Shown: positions 43,475-52,738, counted from the stretch's first letter. The stretch is DNA of 64,000 bases from Pseudomonas siliginis (GCF_019145195.1 NZ_JAHSTW010000012.1:62001-126000); one strand, 5' to 3'. Notes: generated from the sequence alone by a model not told the origin. Numbers and translations: made by a program.

Positions 43475-44179
43475 ATGAACAGTTTTGCTTCAGCCTCGCA
43501 TGCCGATTCGACCGCCCTGCCCGTCTCTCGCCTCGGCACGCCGACGGAGGATCTGTATCCGCGACTGTTCGACGCGATTCTCGAGCAGCGTATCGATGAA
43601 GACAGCCGGTTCACCGAGGACAGTCTGCAGGCGATGTTCAGCGCCAGCCGCGCCGATGTGCGGCGGGTGCTGACGCAGTTGTCCCACGAGCAGATCGTGG
43701 TGTTGCGCGCCAATCATCGACCACGAGTGGCCGCGCCTGATCGGGAACTGATCCGGCAGACCTTGCATGCGCGACGGCTGGCTGAGAACACCTTGGTGCG
43801 GTTGGCCTGTCAGCGTCCGCAGCCAGACGATTTGAAATGCTTGCGCACGTTGATAGAGCGCGAGAAGCGCGCCGTCGAGCAGGATCGGCGCGGGGCGGCG
43901 ATTCGGTTATCGGGGGAGTTTCATCTGCAGTTGGCACGGATGGCGGGAAATCTGCCGCTGGCGCATTTTCTGCGCAGTCTCGTGCCGCTGACGTCGTTGG
44001 CGATTGCGCGGAGTCAGTGTTCGACGCGAAGCTGTTGCGCATGGCAGGAGCATTTGGCGTTGGTTGAGATTGTGGAGCGAGGTGATGCTTGCAAGGCCGG
44101 GAGGCTGATGAATGGGCATCTGGATCATCTTGAGCAGACACTGCTGGGTTCAGACCTTGAGCATTGTGCTGTCGGTTAG
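43475..44179 (+). CDS. Second GntR family regulator with FCD domain
   Basis: 234 residues, AGGAGA upstream. The N-terminal winged helix (about 27-75) is weakly canonical: DSLQAMFSASRADVRRVLTQL aligns with ARRLxxSRTPVREAL of other GntR proteins. C-terminal FCD domain with GEFHLQLARMAGN and LMNGHLDHLEQ carries metal-binding-type histidines. Codons near the 3' end use more A/T at third positions than neighbours. A tandem pair of GntR regulators after one transporter is unusual. 19 bases after the first. Confidence 0.82.
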   Translation: MNSFASASHADSTALPVSRLGTPTEDLYPRLFDAILEQRIDEDSRFTEDSLQAMFSASRADVRRVLTQLSHEQIVVLRANHRPRVAAPDRELIRQTLHARRLAENTLVRLACQRPQPDDLKCLRTLIEREKRAVEQDRRGAAIRLSGEFHLQLARMAGNLPLAHFLRSLVPLTSLAIARSQCSTRSCCAWQEHLALVEIVERGDACKAGRLMNGHLDHLEQTLLGSDLEHCAVG

Positions 44180-44184
44180 ACCGC

Positions 44185-44269
44185 CTTCGCGAGCAGGCTC
44201 GCTCCCACAGTGGATTGCATTCCTTCTGACAGAATGCGTTCTACTGTGGGAGCGAGCCTGCTCGCGAAG
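44185..44269. repeat. REP pair (GGGAGCGAGCCTGCT family), reversed arrangement
   Basis: CTTCGCGAGCAGGCTCGCTC at the left and GAGCGAGCCTGCTCGCGAAG at the right: here CTCCCACAG faces inward, opposite to the other pairs of this family in the window. Starts six bases after the GntR stop. Confidence 0.93.
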
Positions 44270-44293
44270 AGGCCTTTTGAGCTATTGAAATTA

Positions 44294-45271
44294 TCAGGCT
44301 TGTTGCGCTGCAACCCTGGCAAACCCCTCCCGAATCTTCTCTTCCGGCAAGTCATCGGCAATAAACACGATCACACTCTCGCGCGTCTCGCCCTCGGCCC
44401 ATTCGGTGTCCCAGTCGAAACCATAGAGTTTCAGCACACCCTGAAAAACCAGCCGCCGATCTTCCCCGGCAATATTCAACACGCCTTTGTAGCGCAGCAA
44501 TTGCTTGCCGTGTTCTTCCAGCAGTTCGTTCATGAACTCGCTGAGCTGATCGATATCCAGCGCCTGATCGGTGCGCAACACCAGGCTGGAGATGCGATCG
44601 ATCGACGGTGCCTTGCTCACCGGACGAAGGCTCAGACCGCCGCCCAGGTCAGCATTGAGGTTGAAACCACGCACATCCAGCAATTCAGCCAGATCGATAT
44701 TGCCATGCTCGACCACGCGGATCGGCGCGCGGCGGTTGATTCGCGTAAGGCGCTCGCTCAGCGCGGTGAGCGTCGCCTCATCGACCAGATCGGTCTTGCT
44801 CACCAGCAAGCGATCGGCGAAACCGATCTGCGCCTGGGCGATGGTCTGAGTCAGGTGCACGTCGGCGTGGGCGGCGTCGACCAGGGTGATGATGCCGTCG
44901 AGCAGGTAACGCTCGCGCAGCTCTTCGTCGATGAAAAAGGTCTGCGCCACCGGTGCCGGATCGGCGAGACCGGTGCACTCGATCACCAGACGATCGAAGG
45001 CGATCTCGCCGCTGTCCAGGCGCTCGAGCAGCAAGTACAGCGCCTTGGTCAGGTCGGTGTGAATGGTGCAGCAGACGCAGCCGTTGGCCAGGGTCATGAC
45101 TTGCACCGGCTCGTCACCCAGCAACTGAGTGTCGATGCCGGCGTCGCTGAATTCGTTTTCGATCACGGCGATTTTCAGGCCGTGCTCGGCTTTCAATAAA
45201 TGACGCAGCAAGGTGGTCTTGCCGGCGCCGAGGAAACCGCTGAGGACCGTTACCGGAATGGGAGAAGACAA
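44294..45271 (-). CDS. yjiA: CobW/YjiA family metal-binding GTPase
   Basis: 325 residues starting with TTG at 45271, because AGGAGA lies seven bases upstream; the open frame to 45295 begins with a GTG lacking a site. COG0523 GTPase: P-loop GFLGAGKTT (about 10-18), zinc motif GCVCCT (about 63-68), SKTDLVD guanine specificity. Proposed metallochaperone or metal-sensing GTPase. Neighbour of ybdD and cstA, as in E. coli yjiY-yjiX-yjiA. Confidence 0.9.
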   Translation of the reverse strand: MSSPIPVTVLSGFLGAGKTTLLRHLLKAEHGLKIAVIENEFSDAGIDTQLLGDEPVQVMTLANGCVCCTIHTDLTKALYLLLERLDSGEIAFDRLVIECTGLADPAPVAQTFFIDEELRERYLLDGIITLVDAAHADVHLTQTIAQAQIGFADRLLVSKTDLVDEATLTALSERLTRINRRAPIRVVEHGNIDLAELLDVRGFNLNADLGGGLSLRPVSKAPSIDRISSLVLRTDQALDIDQLSEFMNELLEEHGKQLLRYKGVLNIAGEDRRLVFQGVLKLYGFDWDTEWAEGETRESVIVFIADDLPEEKIREGFARVAAQQA

Positions 45272-45304
45272 AACCCGATCTCCTGAAAAGAACACAAAAA
45301 CAAA

Positions 45305-45394
45305 TGTGGGAGCGAGCCTGCTCGCGAAAGCGGTGTGTCAGTCAAATCATTCATCAACTGACACTCCGTATTCGCGAGCAGGCTCGCTCCCACA
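45305..45394. repeat. REP pair (GGGAGCGAGCCTGCT family)
   Basis: TGTGGGAGCGAGCCTGCTCG at the left, CGAGCAGGCTCGCTCCCACA at the right, standard orientation. It splits yjiA from ybdD. Confidence 0.93.
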
Positions 45395-45423
45395 GGGGAT
45401 TACCTCAACCTGATGCTGTCAGC

Positions 45424-45621
45424 TCAACAGCACTTCGGCCCACCCTTGCCACCGTAACGGGCTTCCTGACGTTCGCGAAAGAACATCTCGTAGCTCATCA
45501 CCGGTTTGTCCGGGTGTTTGGTTTGCATATGCTCGACGTAGGTGTCGTAGTCGGGCATGCCGACCATCAAGCGCGCGGCCTGACCGAGGTATTTACCGAG
45601 GCGACTCAGGTCATTGAACAT
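45424..45621 (-). CDS. ybdD: YbdD/YjiX family small protein
   Basis: 65 residues, MFNDLSRLGKYLGQAARLMV with MPDYDTYVEHMQTKHPDKPV, the family hallmark. Ends GGKGGPKCC. Small soluble partner almost always encoded next to CstA/BtsT transporters; thought to be needed with them for pyruvate or peptide uptake. 15 bases after cstA on the same strand. Confidence 0.93.
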   Translation of the reverse strand: MFNDLSRLGKYLGQAARLMVGMPDYDTYVEHMQTKHPDKPVMSYEMFFRERQEARYGGKGGPKCC

Positions 45622-45636
45622 GCTGCAATCCTCTGG

Positions 45637-47703
45637 TTACGCATCCGGCAGGGCCTGGAATGGCGATTCTTTATCCGTACGCTCTTTTTTGCCCCAGGCG
45701 GCGATGCCGACCTTGAGCGCATAGAACAGGATGCTGAACACCACGAACAGGAACAGCGCAGTGAGTGTGGCGTTGGTGTAGGCGTTGAAGATCACGTGCT
45801 GCATCTGCTCGACGCTTTTCGCTGGCGCCAGCACCTGACCGTTGGCCAGCGCATCGCTGTACTTCTTGGCCAGGGACAGGAAGCCGATCGCCGGGTTGGC
45901 GTCGAACAGCTTGATGAAACCAGCAGTGGTAGTGCAGATCAACAGCCAGGTGGCCGGCAACAGGGTGACCCAGATGTAGCGCTGGCGCTTCATCTTGATC
46001 AGGACCACGGTGCCGAGCATCAGCGCGATACCGGCGAGCATCTGGTTGGAGATGCCGAACAATGGCCACAGAGTGTTGATGCCGCCCAGTGGATCGATCA
46101 CGCCCTGATACAGCAACCAGCCCCACATCGCCACACAACCGGCGGTGGCGATCAGGTTGGCACCCCACGACTCGGTGCGTTTCAGCGCCGGTACGAAGGA
46201 GCCGAGCAGATCCTGCAGCATGAAGCGTCCGGCACGGGTACCGGCGTCCACAGCGGTGAGGATGAACAGCGCTTCGAACAGGATCGCGAAGTGGTACCAG
46301 AACGCCATGGTGTTTTCACCCGGCAGGACACTGTGCAGGATCTGCGCGATCCCGACCGCCAGGGTCGGCGCACCACCGGCGCGGGCCAGAATGGTGGTTT
46401 CGCCGATATCATGGGCAACCGCTTGCAGCGCCTCCGGCGTAATCGCGAAGCCCCAGCTGGTGACCATTTGCGCCACTGACGCCGCATCACTGCCGACCAC
46501 GGCGGCCGGGCTGTTCATGGCGAAGTACACGCCCGGCTCGATCACCGAAGCGGCAACCATGGCCATGATCGCTACGAACGATTCCATCAGCATGCCGCCG
46601 TAACCGATGTAGCGGGCGTTGGTTTCGTTATCCAGCAGCTTCGGCGTGGTGCCCGACGAGATCAACGCGTGGAAACCGGAAACCGCACCGCAAGCGATGG
46701 TGATGAACAGGAACGGGAACAGACCGCCCTTCCACACCGGACCGGTGCCGTCGACGAACTGGGTCAGCGCCGGCATTTTCAGCTCGGGCATGGTCACCAG
46801 AATGCCGATTGCCAGGGCGACGATGGTGCCGATCTTGAGGAAGGTCGACAGGTAGTCACGCGGCGCGAGAATCAGCCACACCGGCAGCGACGCGGCGACA
46901 AAACCGTAACCGACCAGCATCCAGGTAATCTGCACACCGGTGAAGGTGAAGGCTTTGGCCCATACCGGATCGGCAGCAATCTGCCCGCCCAGCCAGATCG
47001 AACCGAGCAGCAGCAACACACCGACCACGGAGATTTCGCCGATGCGGCCCGGGCGGATGTAGCGCATGTAGATGCCCATGAACATCGCGATCGGGATGGT
47101 CGCCATTACGGTGAAGATGCCCCACGGGCTCTCGGCCAGGGCCTTGACCACGATCAGCGCCAGCACCGCGAGGATGATGATCATGATCAGGAAGCAGCCG
47201 AACAGTGCGATGGTCCCGGGAATCCGGCCCATCTCTTCACGCACCATGTCGCCCAGGGAACGGCCGTTGCGTCGGGTCGACATGAACAGGACCATGAAGT
47301 CCTGCACCGCGCCCGCCAGCACCACACCGGCAATCAGCCAGAGTGTGCCGGGCAGATACCCCATCTGCGCCGCCAGCACCGGACCGACCAGCGGCCCCGC
47401 GCCAGCGATGGCCGCGAAGTGGTGACCGAAAAGAATGTGTTTGTTGGTCGGCACATAGTCCAGACCATCGTTGTTGAGCACGGCGGGGGTGGCCCGACGC
47501 GGATCCAGTTGCATCACGTTGTTGGCGATGAACAGACTGTAGTAACGGTACGCAACCAGATAAATGGCCACGGCAGCGACCACAATCCACAAGGCGTTGA
47601 TCGCCTCGCCGCGGCGCAATGCCACTACGCCAAGGGCGCACGCTCCTACGATTGCCAGCACGAGCCAGGGTAAGTGGCGCAGCAGGCTATTATTATTTTT
47701 CAT
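45637..47703 (-). CDS. cstA: CstA/BtsT family pyruvate or peptide transporter
   Basis: 688 residues from the ATG at 47703 (MKNNNSLLRHLPWLVLAIVG); the frame continues to 47775 without a good site. About 16 membrane helices. CstA signature HHFAAIAGAGPLVGPVLAAQ (about 93-112), GSFVPALKRTESWGANLIAT region and C-terminal cytoplasmic tail. CstA and BtsT of E. coli carry pyruvate (and CstA also peptides); length is closer to CstA (701). Operon with ybdD. Confidence 0.92.
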   Translation of the reverse strand: MKNNNSLLRHLPWLVLAIVGACALGVVALRRGEAINALWIVVAAVAIYLVAYRYYSLFIANNVMQLDPRRATPAVLNNDGLDYVPTNKHILFGHHFAAIAGAGPLVGPVLAAQMGYLPGTLWLIAGVVLAGAVQDFMVLFMSTRRNGRSLGDMVREEMGRIPGTIALFGCFLIMIIILAVLALIVVKALAESPWGIFTVMATIPIAMFMGIYMRYIRPGRIGEISVVGVLLLLGSIWLGGQIAADPVWAKAFTFTGVQITWMLVGYGFVAASLPVWLILAPRDYLSTFLKIGTIVALAIGILVTMPELKMPALTQFVDGTGPVWKGGLFPFLFITIACGAVSGFHALISSGTTPKLLDNETNARYIGYGGMLMESFVAIMAMVAASVIEPGVYFAMNSPAAVVGSDAASVAQMVTSWGFAITPEALQAVAHDIGETTILARAGGAPTLAVGIAQILHSVLPGENTMAFWYHFAILFEALFILTAVDAGTRAGRFMLQDLLGSFVPALKRTESWGANLIATAGCVAMWGWLLYQGVIDPLGGINTLWPLFGISNQMLAGIALMLGTVVLIKMKRQRYIWVTLLPATWLLICTTTAGFIKLFDANPAIGFLSLAKKYSDALANGQVLAPAKSVEQMQHVIFNAYTNATLTALFLFVVFSILFYALKVGIAAWGKKERTDKESPFQALPDA

Positions 47704-47862
47704 TTTATTATTCCAGCCAGGGTGGACAAGAAAGACAGCCACCCCGAGTTTAGCGCTTACGGCGCCAAAGGCCATACCCCGACATAGGTCTAGACGCTTG
47801 AGCGATTGGCTGGCGCCCGCATTCGCGGTCTATAGTCAGCGAACCTTCATGAGGATTGCGCC

Positions 47863-48231
47863 ATGAGCGAGCACCCCGCCAATCGACGTCGTTTCAAACG
47901 TATTGCGTTCGATGCCCGAACCGAGCTGAAACAGGGCGAGTACATCTGGCCGGTCAAGTTGATCGACCTGTCGCTCAAGGGCCTGCTGATCGAGCGACCG
48001 GAGCCGTGGCTTGGGGATAATGAGCAGGACTTCCTAGTCGACATTCATTTGAGCGAAGACGTCGATATCGAAATGGACGTGCATCTGGCCCACGAGGAAA
48101 ACGGCCACTTGGGGTTCATCTGCCGGCACATCAGCCTGGAATCGATCCAGCGCCTGCGCCGCTTGATCGAACTGAATCTGGCGGATGAGGCCGAGCTGGA
48201 GCGCGAACTGGGTGCCCTGATCGAAATCTAG
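47863..48231 (+). CDS. mapZ: PilZ-domain c-di-GMP-binding protein, MapZ type
   Basis: 122 residues. RRRFKRIAF with RxxxR at the N-terminus (9-13) and DLSLKG (D/NxSxxG) near 45-50 are the two PilZ c-di-GMP motifs. Single-domain PilZ protein of the size and genomic position (between cstA and radA) of the P. aeruginosa protein that inhibits the chemotaxis methyltransferase CheR1 when bound to c-di-GMP. Divergent from cstA. Confidence 0.9.
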   Translation: MSEHPANRRRFKRIAFDARTELKQGEYIWPVKLIDLSLKGLLIERPEPWLGDNEQDFLVDIHLSEDVDIEMDVHLAHEENGHLGFICRHISLESIQRLRRLIELNLADEAELERELGALIEI

Positions 48232-48262
48232 CGCCACCCCCAACCCCGAATTGGAATGCCCT

Positions 48263-48424
48263 GTGGTGAGGGGGATCTATGTGGTGAAGGGACTTATGTG
48301 GCGAGGGGATTTATGTGGCGAGGGGATTTATGTGGCGAGGGGATTTATCCCCGTTGGGCTGCGCAGCAGACCCGTTTTTTCAGGGCCGCTACGCGCCCCA
48401 ACGGGGATAAATCCCCTCACCACA
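48263..48424. repeat. Five tandem REP half-units joined to a REP pair
   Basis: Units start at 48263 (18 bases), 48281, 48298, 48315 and 48332 (17 bases each). The last three are identical (GTGGCGAGGGGATTTAT); the first two diverge (GTGGTGAGGGGGATCTAT, GTGGTGAAGGGACTTAT). The last unit continues as CCCCGTTGGG and pairs with CCAACGGGGATAAATCCCC ending CTCACCACAG at 48424. Same family as 8086 and 58874. Confidence 0.9.
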
Positions 48425-48436
48425 GAGGTTCGGCGT

Positions 48437-49804
48437 TCACTCAAACAATGCGTCAAGTGCTTGTTCAAGGCGGGTCACGGCAATGATCTGCAACCCCGCC
48501 GGCGATTCCTTCGGAGCGTTACCCTTCGGCACGATGGCGCGTTTGAAGCCGTGCTTGGCCGCTTCTTTCAGCCGCTCCTGCCCGCTCGGCACCGGGCGCA
48601 CTTCGCCAGACAGGCCGACTTCGCCGAACACCAGCAGATCATGCGGTAACGGCCGATTGCGCAAACTCGACATCACCGCCGCCATCAACGCCAGATCCGA
48701 CGCCGTCTCCAGCACCTTCACGCCGCCTACCACGTTGAGGAACACGTCCTGATCGTGGGTCGGGATCCCGCCATGGCGGTGCAACACCGCGAGCAACATC
48801 GCCAATCGGTTCTGATCCAGGCCCAGCGTCACCCGACGCGGGTTGGCCAGATGACTGTCATCGACCAGCGCCTGCACTTCCACCAACATCGGCCGGGTGC
48901 CTTCCCATGTCGCCATGACCACACTGCCCGGGACTTCTTCCTGAGCGCGGGTGAGAAAAATCGCCGATGGGTTGGAGACTTCTTTCAGGCCCTTGTCGGT
49001 CATGCCGAACACGCCCAATTCGTTGACCGCCCCGAAACGGTTCTTCACCGCACGCAGCAGACGTAGACGACCATCGGATTCACCTTCGAAATACAGCACG
49101 GTATCGACCATGTGTTCCAGAACACGCGGACCGGCCAAGGCGCCCTCTTTGGTGACGTGGCCGACGAGGAAGATCGCCGTGCCGCTCTGCTTGGCGTAAC
49201 GCACCAGCAACGCCGCACTTTCACGCACCTGCGACACGCCGCCCGGCGCCGATTGCAGCTGTTCGGTGAAGATGGTCTGGATCGAGTCGATCACCATCAC
49301 CTTGGGCTTTTCCTGGCGGGCGGTGGCGATGATGGTTTCGATGCAGGTTTCGGTCATCACCCGCAGTTGATCCTGCGGCAGGCCGAGACGGCGGGCGCGC
49401 ATCGCCACCTGCTGCTGGGATTCCTCACCAGTGACGTACAGCGCCGGCATGCTCTTGGCCAGATTGCACAGGGTCTGGAGCAGGATTGTCGATTTGCCGA
49501 TCCCCGGATCACCGCCGATCAGCACCACCGAGCCATCGACCAGCCCGCCGCCGAGTACGCGATCAAGCTCACCGGAGGCGGTGGAAAAACGTGGAATCTC
49601 TTCGATGCTGACTTCGGCGAGCGTCTTGATCTGTGCCTGCTGCCCTGCCCAACCGGTGCGCCCGGCAGGGGCCGTGGCCCCGCCGCTTTCGATCATGGTT
49701 TCGGTCAGGGTGTTCCAGGCACCGCACTCACCGCACTGCCCGGCCCACTTGGGAAAGGTTGCGCCGCACTCGGTGCAGCCGTACATGCGCTTGGCCTTGG
49801 CCAT
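48437..49804 (-). CDS. radA: DNA repair protein RadA (Sms)
   Basis: 455 residues, full length. N-terminal zinc finger CTECGATFPKWAGQCGECGA (about 10-29), RecA-like core with Walker A GDPGIGKST (about 97-105), the RadA-specific KNRFG motif (VKNRFGAVNELG, about 256), and a C-terminal Lon-like pseudo-protease domain. Branch migration helicase in homologous recombination, also needed for natural transformation in some bacteria. Convergent with mapZ across the repeat. Confidence 0.97.
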   Translation of the reverse strand: MAKAKRMYGCTECGATFPKWAGQCGECGAWNTLTETMIESGGATAPAGRTGWAGQQAQIKTLAEVSIEEIPRFSTASGELDRVLGGGLVDGSVVLIGGDPGIGKSTILLQTLCNLAKSMPALYVTGEESQQQVAMRARRLGLPQDQLRVMTETCIETIIATARQEKPKVMVIDSIQTIFTEQLQSAPGGVSQVRESAALLVRYAKQSGTAIFLVGHVTKEGALAGPRVLEHMVDTVLYFEGESDGRLRLLRAVKNRFGAVNELGVFGMTDKGLKEVSNPSAIFLTRAQEEVPGSVVMATWEGTRPMLVEVQALVDDSHLANPRRVTLGLDQNRLAMLLAVLHRHGGIPTHDQDVFLNVVGGVKVLETASDLALMAAVMSSLRNRPLPHDLLVFGEVGLSGEVRPVPSGQERLKEAAKHGFKRAIVPKGNAPKESPAGLQIIAVTRLEQALDALFE

Positions 49805-49851
49805 CAGAACCCCCGGAACAAAAGACGCGATGATAACGCAGCCACCGCCGA

Positions 49852-50397
49852 TCAGCGCGGCGCAGCAGTACGGATTTCGCCGCTGGCCAGACGTGCGGCG
49901 CTGTTGCCCAGCGGATCCTCGGCATTGAGGTCAGCGCCCTTGGCTTTCAACGCATCAAGCAATTCCAGACGCTTGAACAGCCCGGCGTACATCGCCGCTG
50001 TCTGCCCGGCGCCGTTACGCTGGTCGGGGCTGCAATCGGTGGCCATCAGGCGTCGGGCGATCTGTAATTCGCCTTTGAATATCGCGCCCATCAGCGCCGT
50101 GTTACCGCGTTGGTCCTGAGCACAGGCATCTGCGCCAGCGGCGAGCAGGCGTTCAACCGCCGGCGCCTGACCGTGGTAGGCGGCCAGAATCAGCGCGGTG
50201 TAACCCTTGCTGTCGCGGGTATCGAGGGAATAGCCGGACTCGATAAAGGTCTCGAGCATCGGCACGTCGCCACGCCGTGCGGCGTCGAAATAGTAATCCT
50301 GCAACTGCGCCTTGATTGCCTCGGGGCTTTGCTCGACCGGTGCCGCCCACGCGCTGAACGACAGGCACCCGGCCAGGCATAAAAGAAAAATACGCAT
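49852..50397 (-). CDS. ankB: Ankyrin-repeat protein with signal peptide (AnkB type)
   Basis: 181 residues. Signal peptide MRIFLLCLAGCLSFSAWAAP, then about four ankyrin repeats: DYYFDAARRGDVPMLETFIE, KGYTALILAAYHGQAPAVER, RGNTALMGAIFKGELQIARR, and GAGQTAAMYAGLFKRLELLD. In P. aeruginosa AnkB is the periplasmic partner needed for full KatB activity, and here too it lies next to katB (57 bases beyond its stop, same strand). Predicted periplasmic. Confidence 0.93.
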   Translation of the reverse strand: MRIFLLCLAGCLSFSAWAAPVEQSPEAIKAQLQDYYFDAARRGDVPMLETFIESGYSLDTRDSKGYTALILAAYHGQAPAVERLLAAGADACAQDQRGNTALMGAIFKGELQIARRLMATDCSPDQRNGAGQTAAMYAGLFKRLELLDALKAKGADLNAEDPLGNSAARLASGEIRTAAPR

Positions 50398-50454
50398 CGG
50401 GCTCTCCTTGAGCGCACGCGAGGCCGGACAGCCCTCGCGTACGCCGCATCGCTA

Positions 50455-51996
50455 TCAGTCGGTCAGTTTGGCCGCCAGTGCTTTCACACGGCTGAGGTCG
50501 CCCTTGGCCACTTCGGTCACACCGCTGCCGTACTCGGGGTCAGCCTTGTACAGGAAGGACAGGATGATGTGCTTGCTCTCGTCATCGGTGGTGGCCAGCG
50601 AGCCGCCGAAGCTGTCGATCAAGTCGCGACGCTCCTGCTTGCTGTACGAGCGATACAGATCACCGGCCTGCTTGAAGTTCTGCTCACGCTGGATCTTCGC
50701 CTGCTGCGTGCTGCCCGCCAGCGCCGACTGGCTGTAACGCGCCGCTGGCGTTTCTTCACGCGGTTGCAGGCGGCTTGGCTGGTAGTTGACGCCGGACTGG
50801 CTGGCGCCAAAATTCATCGCGCCATCCTGATTGCCATTGTTCACTGCGATTTTCGGTGCGTTGATCGGCAATTGCAGAGCGTTGGCACCAAGGCGATACA
50901 TCTGCGTATCGGCATAAGAGAACACTCGGCCCTGCAACAAACGATCTTCCGAAGGTTCGATACCCGGAACTACGTTGGCCGGTGCCATGGCAACTTGTTC
51001 GGTTTCCTGGAAGACATTGGCTGGATTACGGTTCAGGACCATTTGTCCAACTTTGCGCTCGGCAATACCCGGCCAGATCTTGGTTGCATCCAATGGATCG
51101 AAATCAAACTTGGACAAATCCTGTGGCTTGAGAACTTGCACGTACAAGTCCCACTTCGGAAAGTTACCTTTATTGATATTACTCACCAAGTCGTTGGTCA
51201 TATGACTGTAATCCTGACCCTGAACTTCGCTGACTTGTTTTGGCGTGAGGTTCTTGATGCCTTGAAGACTCTTCCAGTGAAACTTCACGTAGTGAACTTC
51301 ATTCTTGGCATTGATCAGCTTATAGGCATGAACACCATTGCCATCCATCTCCCGGTAACTGGCCGGAGTACCGTAGTTGGAATACAACTCGGTCAGTGTG
51401 CGGGTGGCTTCCGGTACATGGGAGAAGAAATCGAACCGGCGCGAATCGTCATCGAGGTTGGTGCGCGGATCGGGCTTGAAGGCGTGCACCATGTCCGGGA
51501 ATTTGATCGCATCACGGATGAAGAAGGTCGGGAAGTTGTTGCCGACCAGATCCCAATTGCCGTCCGCGGTGTAGAACTTGGTGGCGAAGCCGCGCGGATC
51601 ACGCAGGGTTTCCGGGGAGTGGTTGCCATGCACCACCGCCGAGAAACGCACGAATACCGGCGTGCTCTGGCCTGCGGCGAACACCTTGGCCTTGCTCAGG
51701 TCGCTGAGGTCATCGGTCACGGTGAAGGTGCCGTGAGCGCCAGTGCCGCGTGCATGTACGACGCGCTCGGGAATGCGCTCACGATCGAAGCGCTGCAGCT
51801 TCTGGATCAGTTGCACATCCTGCAGCAGCACCGGGCCGTTGGCGCCGGCAGTTTGCGAGTTCTGATTGTCACCGACTGCCGCGCCGTTATCGCGGGTCAG
51901 CGGAGCGGCGTTGACCGAAAAGGTCAGCAGCCCGGCAGTCAGTACGCCGAAGGTGCGGCGGAAGGGAAAAGCCCCCAGTCCAGGAGTGGATGTCAT
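50455..51996 (-). CDS. katB: Catalase KatB, exported monofunctional heme catalase
   Basis: 513 residues from the ATG at 51996 with GAGGA upstream. Signal peptide ends near SVNA-APLTRDNG. Heme catalase core: FDRERIPERVVHARGTGAHG with the active-site His (about 86), the proximal Tyr motif GRVFSYADTQMYRLG (about 363-377), and FFIRDAIKFPDMVHAFKPDP near 156-175. Length equals that of P. aeruginosa KatB, which is peroxide-inducible via OxyR. Operon with ankB. Confidence 0.95.
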   Translation of the reverse strand: MTSTPGLGAFPFRRTFGVLTAGLLTFSVNAAPLTRDNGAAVGDNQNSQTAGANGPVLLQDVQLIQKLQRFDRERIPERVVHARGTGAHGTFTVTDDLSDLSKAKVFAAGQSTPVFVRFSAVVHGNHSPETLRDPRGFATKFYTADGNWDLVGNNFPTFFIRDAIKFPDMVHAFKPDPRTNLDDDSRRFDFFSHVPEATRTLTELYSNYGTPASYREMDGNGVHAYKLINAKNEVHYVKFHWKSLQGIKNLTPKQVSEVQGQDYSHMTNDLVSNINKGNFPKWDLYVQVLKPQDLSKFDFDPLDATKIWPGIAERKVGQMVLNRNPANVFQETEQVAMAPANVVPGIEPSEDRLLQGRVFSYADTQMYRLGANALQLPINAPKIAVNNGNQDGAMNFGASQSGVNYQPSRLQPREETPAARYSQSALAGSTQQAKIQREQNFKQAGDLYRSYSKQERRDLIDSFGGSLATTDDESKHIILSFLYKADPEYGSGVTEVAKGDLSRVKALAAKLTD

Positions 51997-52281
51997 ATCA
52001 GGTTCCTCTGGTTTTATTGGGCGCATCCAGGTGCGCCACACCAAGGCTAGAGGCCTGTGCCGCAGAACATAAATAGAAAGAACGTAACACCATGATTGAA
52101 GAAATTGGCTTTCCCGTCAGCGGGTTAGCGCGTATTCCGCGCGCGATTGCTGGCAATTTGCAAACTAATCGTCAATCGATGTGTCGATAAAAACGGGCAT
52201 TGTAAGAAGGTGTTTCGCGCAGGAGGCGTTTCGCTGATTTACACTGCCTACACCAAACTCATCTGTAACAAGGAAATAACT

Positions 52282-52695
52282 ATGGGCGTGCTTAGCGAGT
52301 TCAAGGCCTTCGCGGTCAAAGGCAATGTGGTCGACATGGCCGTCGGTATCATCATCGGCGCGGCGTTCGGCAAGATCGTTTCGTCGTTTGTCGGCGACGT
52401 GATCATGCCGCCGATCGGCCTGTTGATCGGTGGGGTGGACTTCAGTGATCTGGCTGTCACGCTCAAAGCCGCCCAGGGCGATGCGCCCGCAGTGGTGCTG
52501 GCTTACGGCAAATTCCTGCAGACGGTGCTGGATTTCGTGATTGTCGCTTTCGCGATTTTCATGGGTGTCAAAGCCATCAACCGCCTCAAGCGCGAAGAAG
52601 CCGTAGCACCGACCGCGCCGCCGATCCCGAGCAAGGAAGAGCAACTGCTGGGCGAAATTCGCGACCTGCTCAAGGCGCAGAACGAGCGGCCCTGA
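52282..52695 (+). CDS. mscL: Large-conductance mechanosensitive channel MscL
   Basis: 137 residues from the ATG at 52282 (MGVLSEFKAFAVKGNVVDMA), preceded by AAGGA. Two transmembrane helices: GNVVDMAVGIIIGAAFGKIV with the pore-lining Gly pattern and VLDFVIVAFAIFMGVKAINR. A C-terminal helix bundle closes with LLGEIRDLLKAQ. Releases osmolytes in hypo-osmotic shock. Confidence 0.97.
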   Translation: MGVLSEFKAFAVKGNVVDMAVGIIIGAAFGKIVSSFVGDVIMPPIGLLIGGVDFSDLAVTLKAAQGDAPAVVLAYGKFLQTVLDFVIVAFAIFMGVKAINRLKREEAVAPTAPPIPSKEEQLLGEIRDLLKAQNERP

Positions 52696-52712
52696 GGCAT
52701 TCGGTACTCGTC

Positions 52713-52738
52713 AAAACGGCACCCGCGGGTGCCGTTTT
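52713..52738. terminator. Shared terminator of mscL and fpr
   Basis: AAAACGGCACCCG / CGGGTGCCGTTTT, a perfect 13-base inverted repeat with no unpaired loop bases (so a tetraloop formed by the centre). A and T tails make it work for both converging genes. Confidence 0.9.

Noticed and set aside
48263..48348. Tandem 17-base repeats as a possible CRISPR array
   Set aside because: Units touch each other with no spacers, and no cas genes are present; they are expanded REP arms.
50569..52050. 493-codon open frame opposite katB
   Set aside because: Shadow of a full-length catalase gene.
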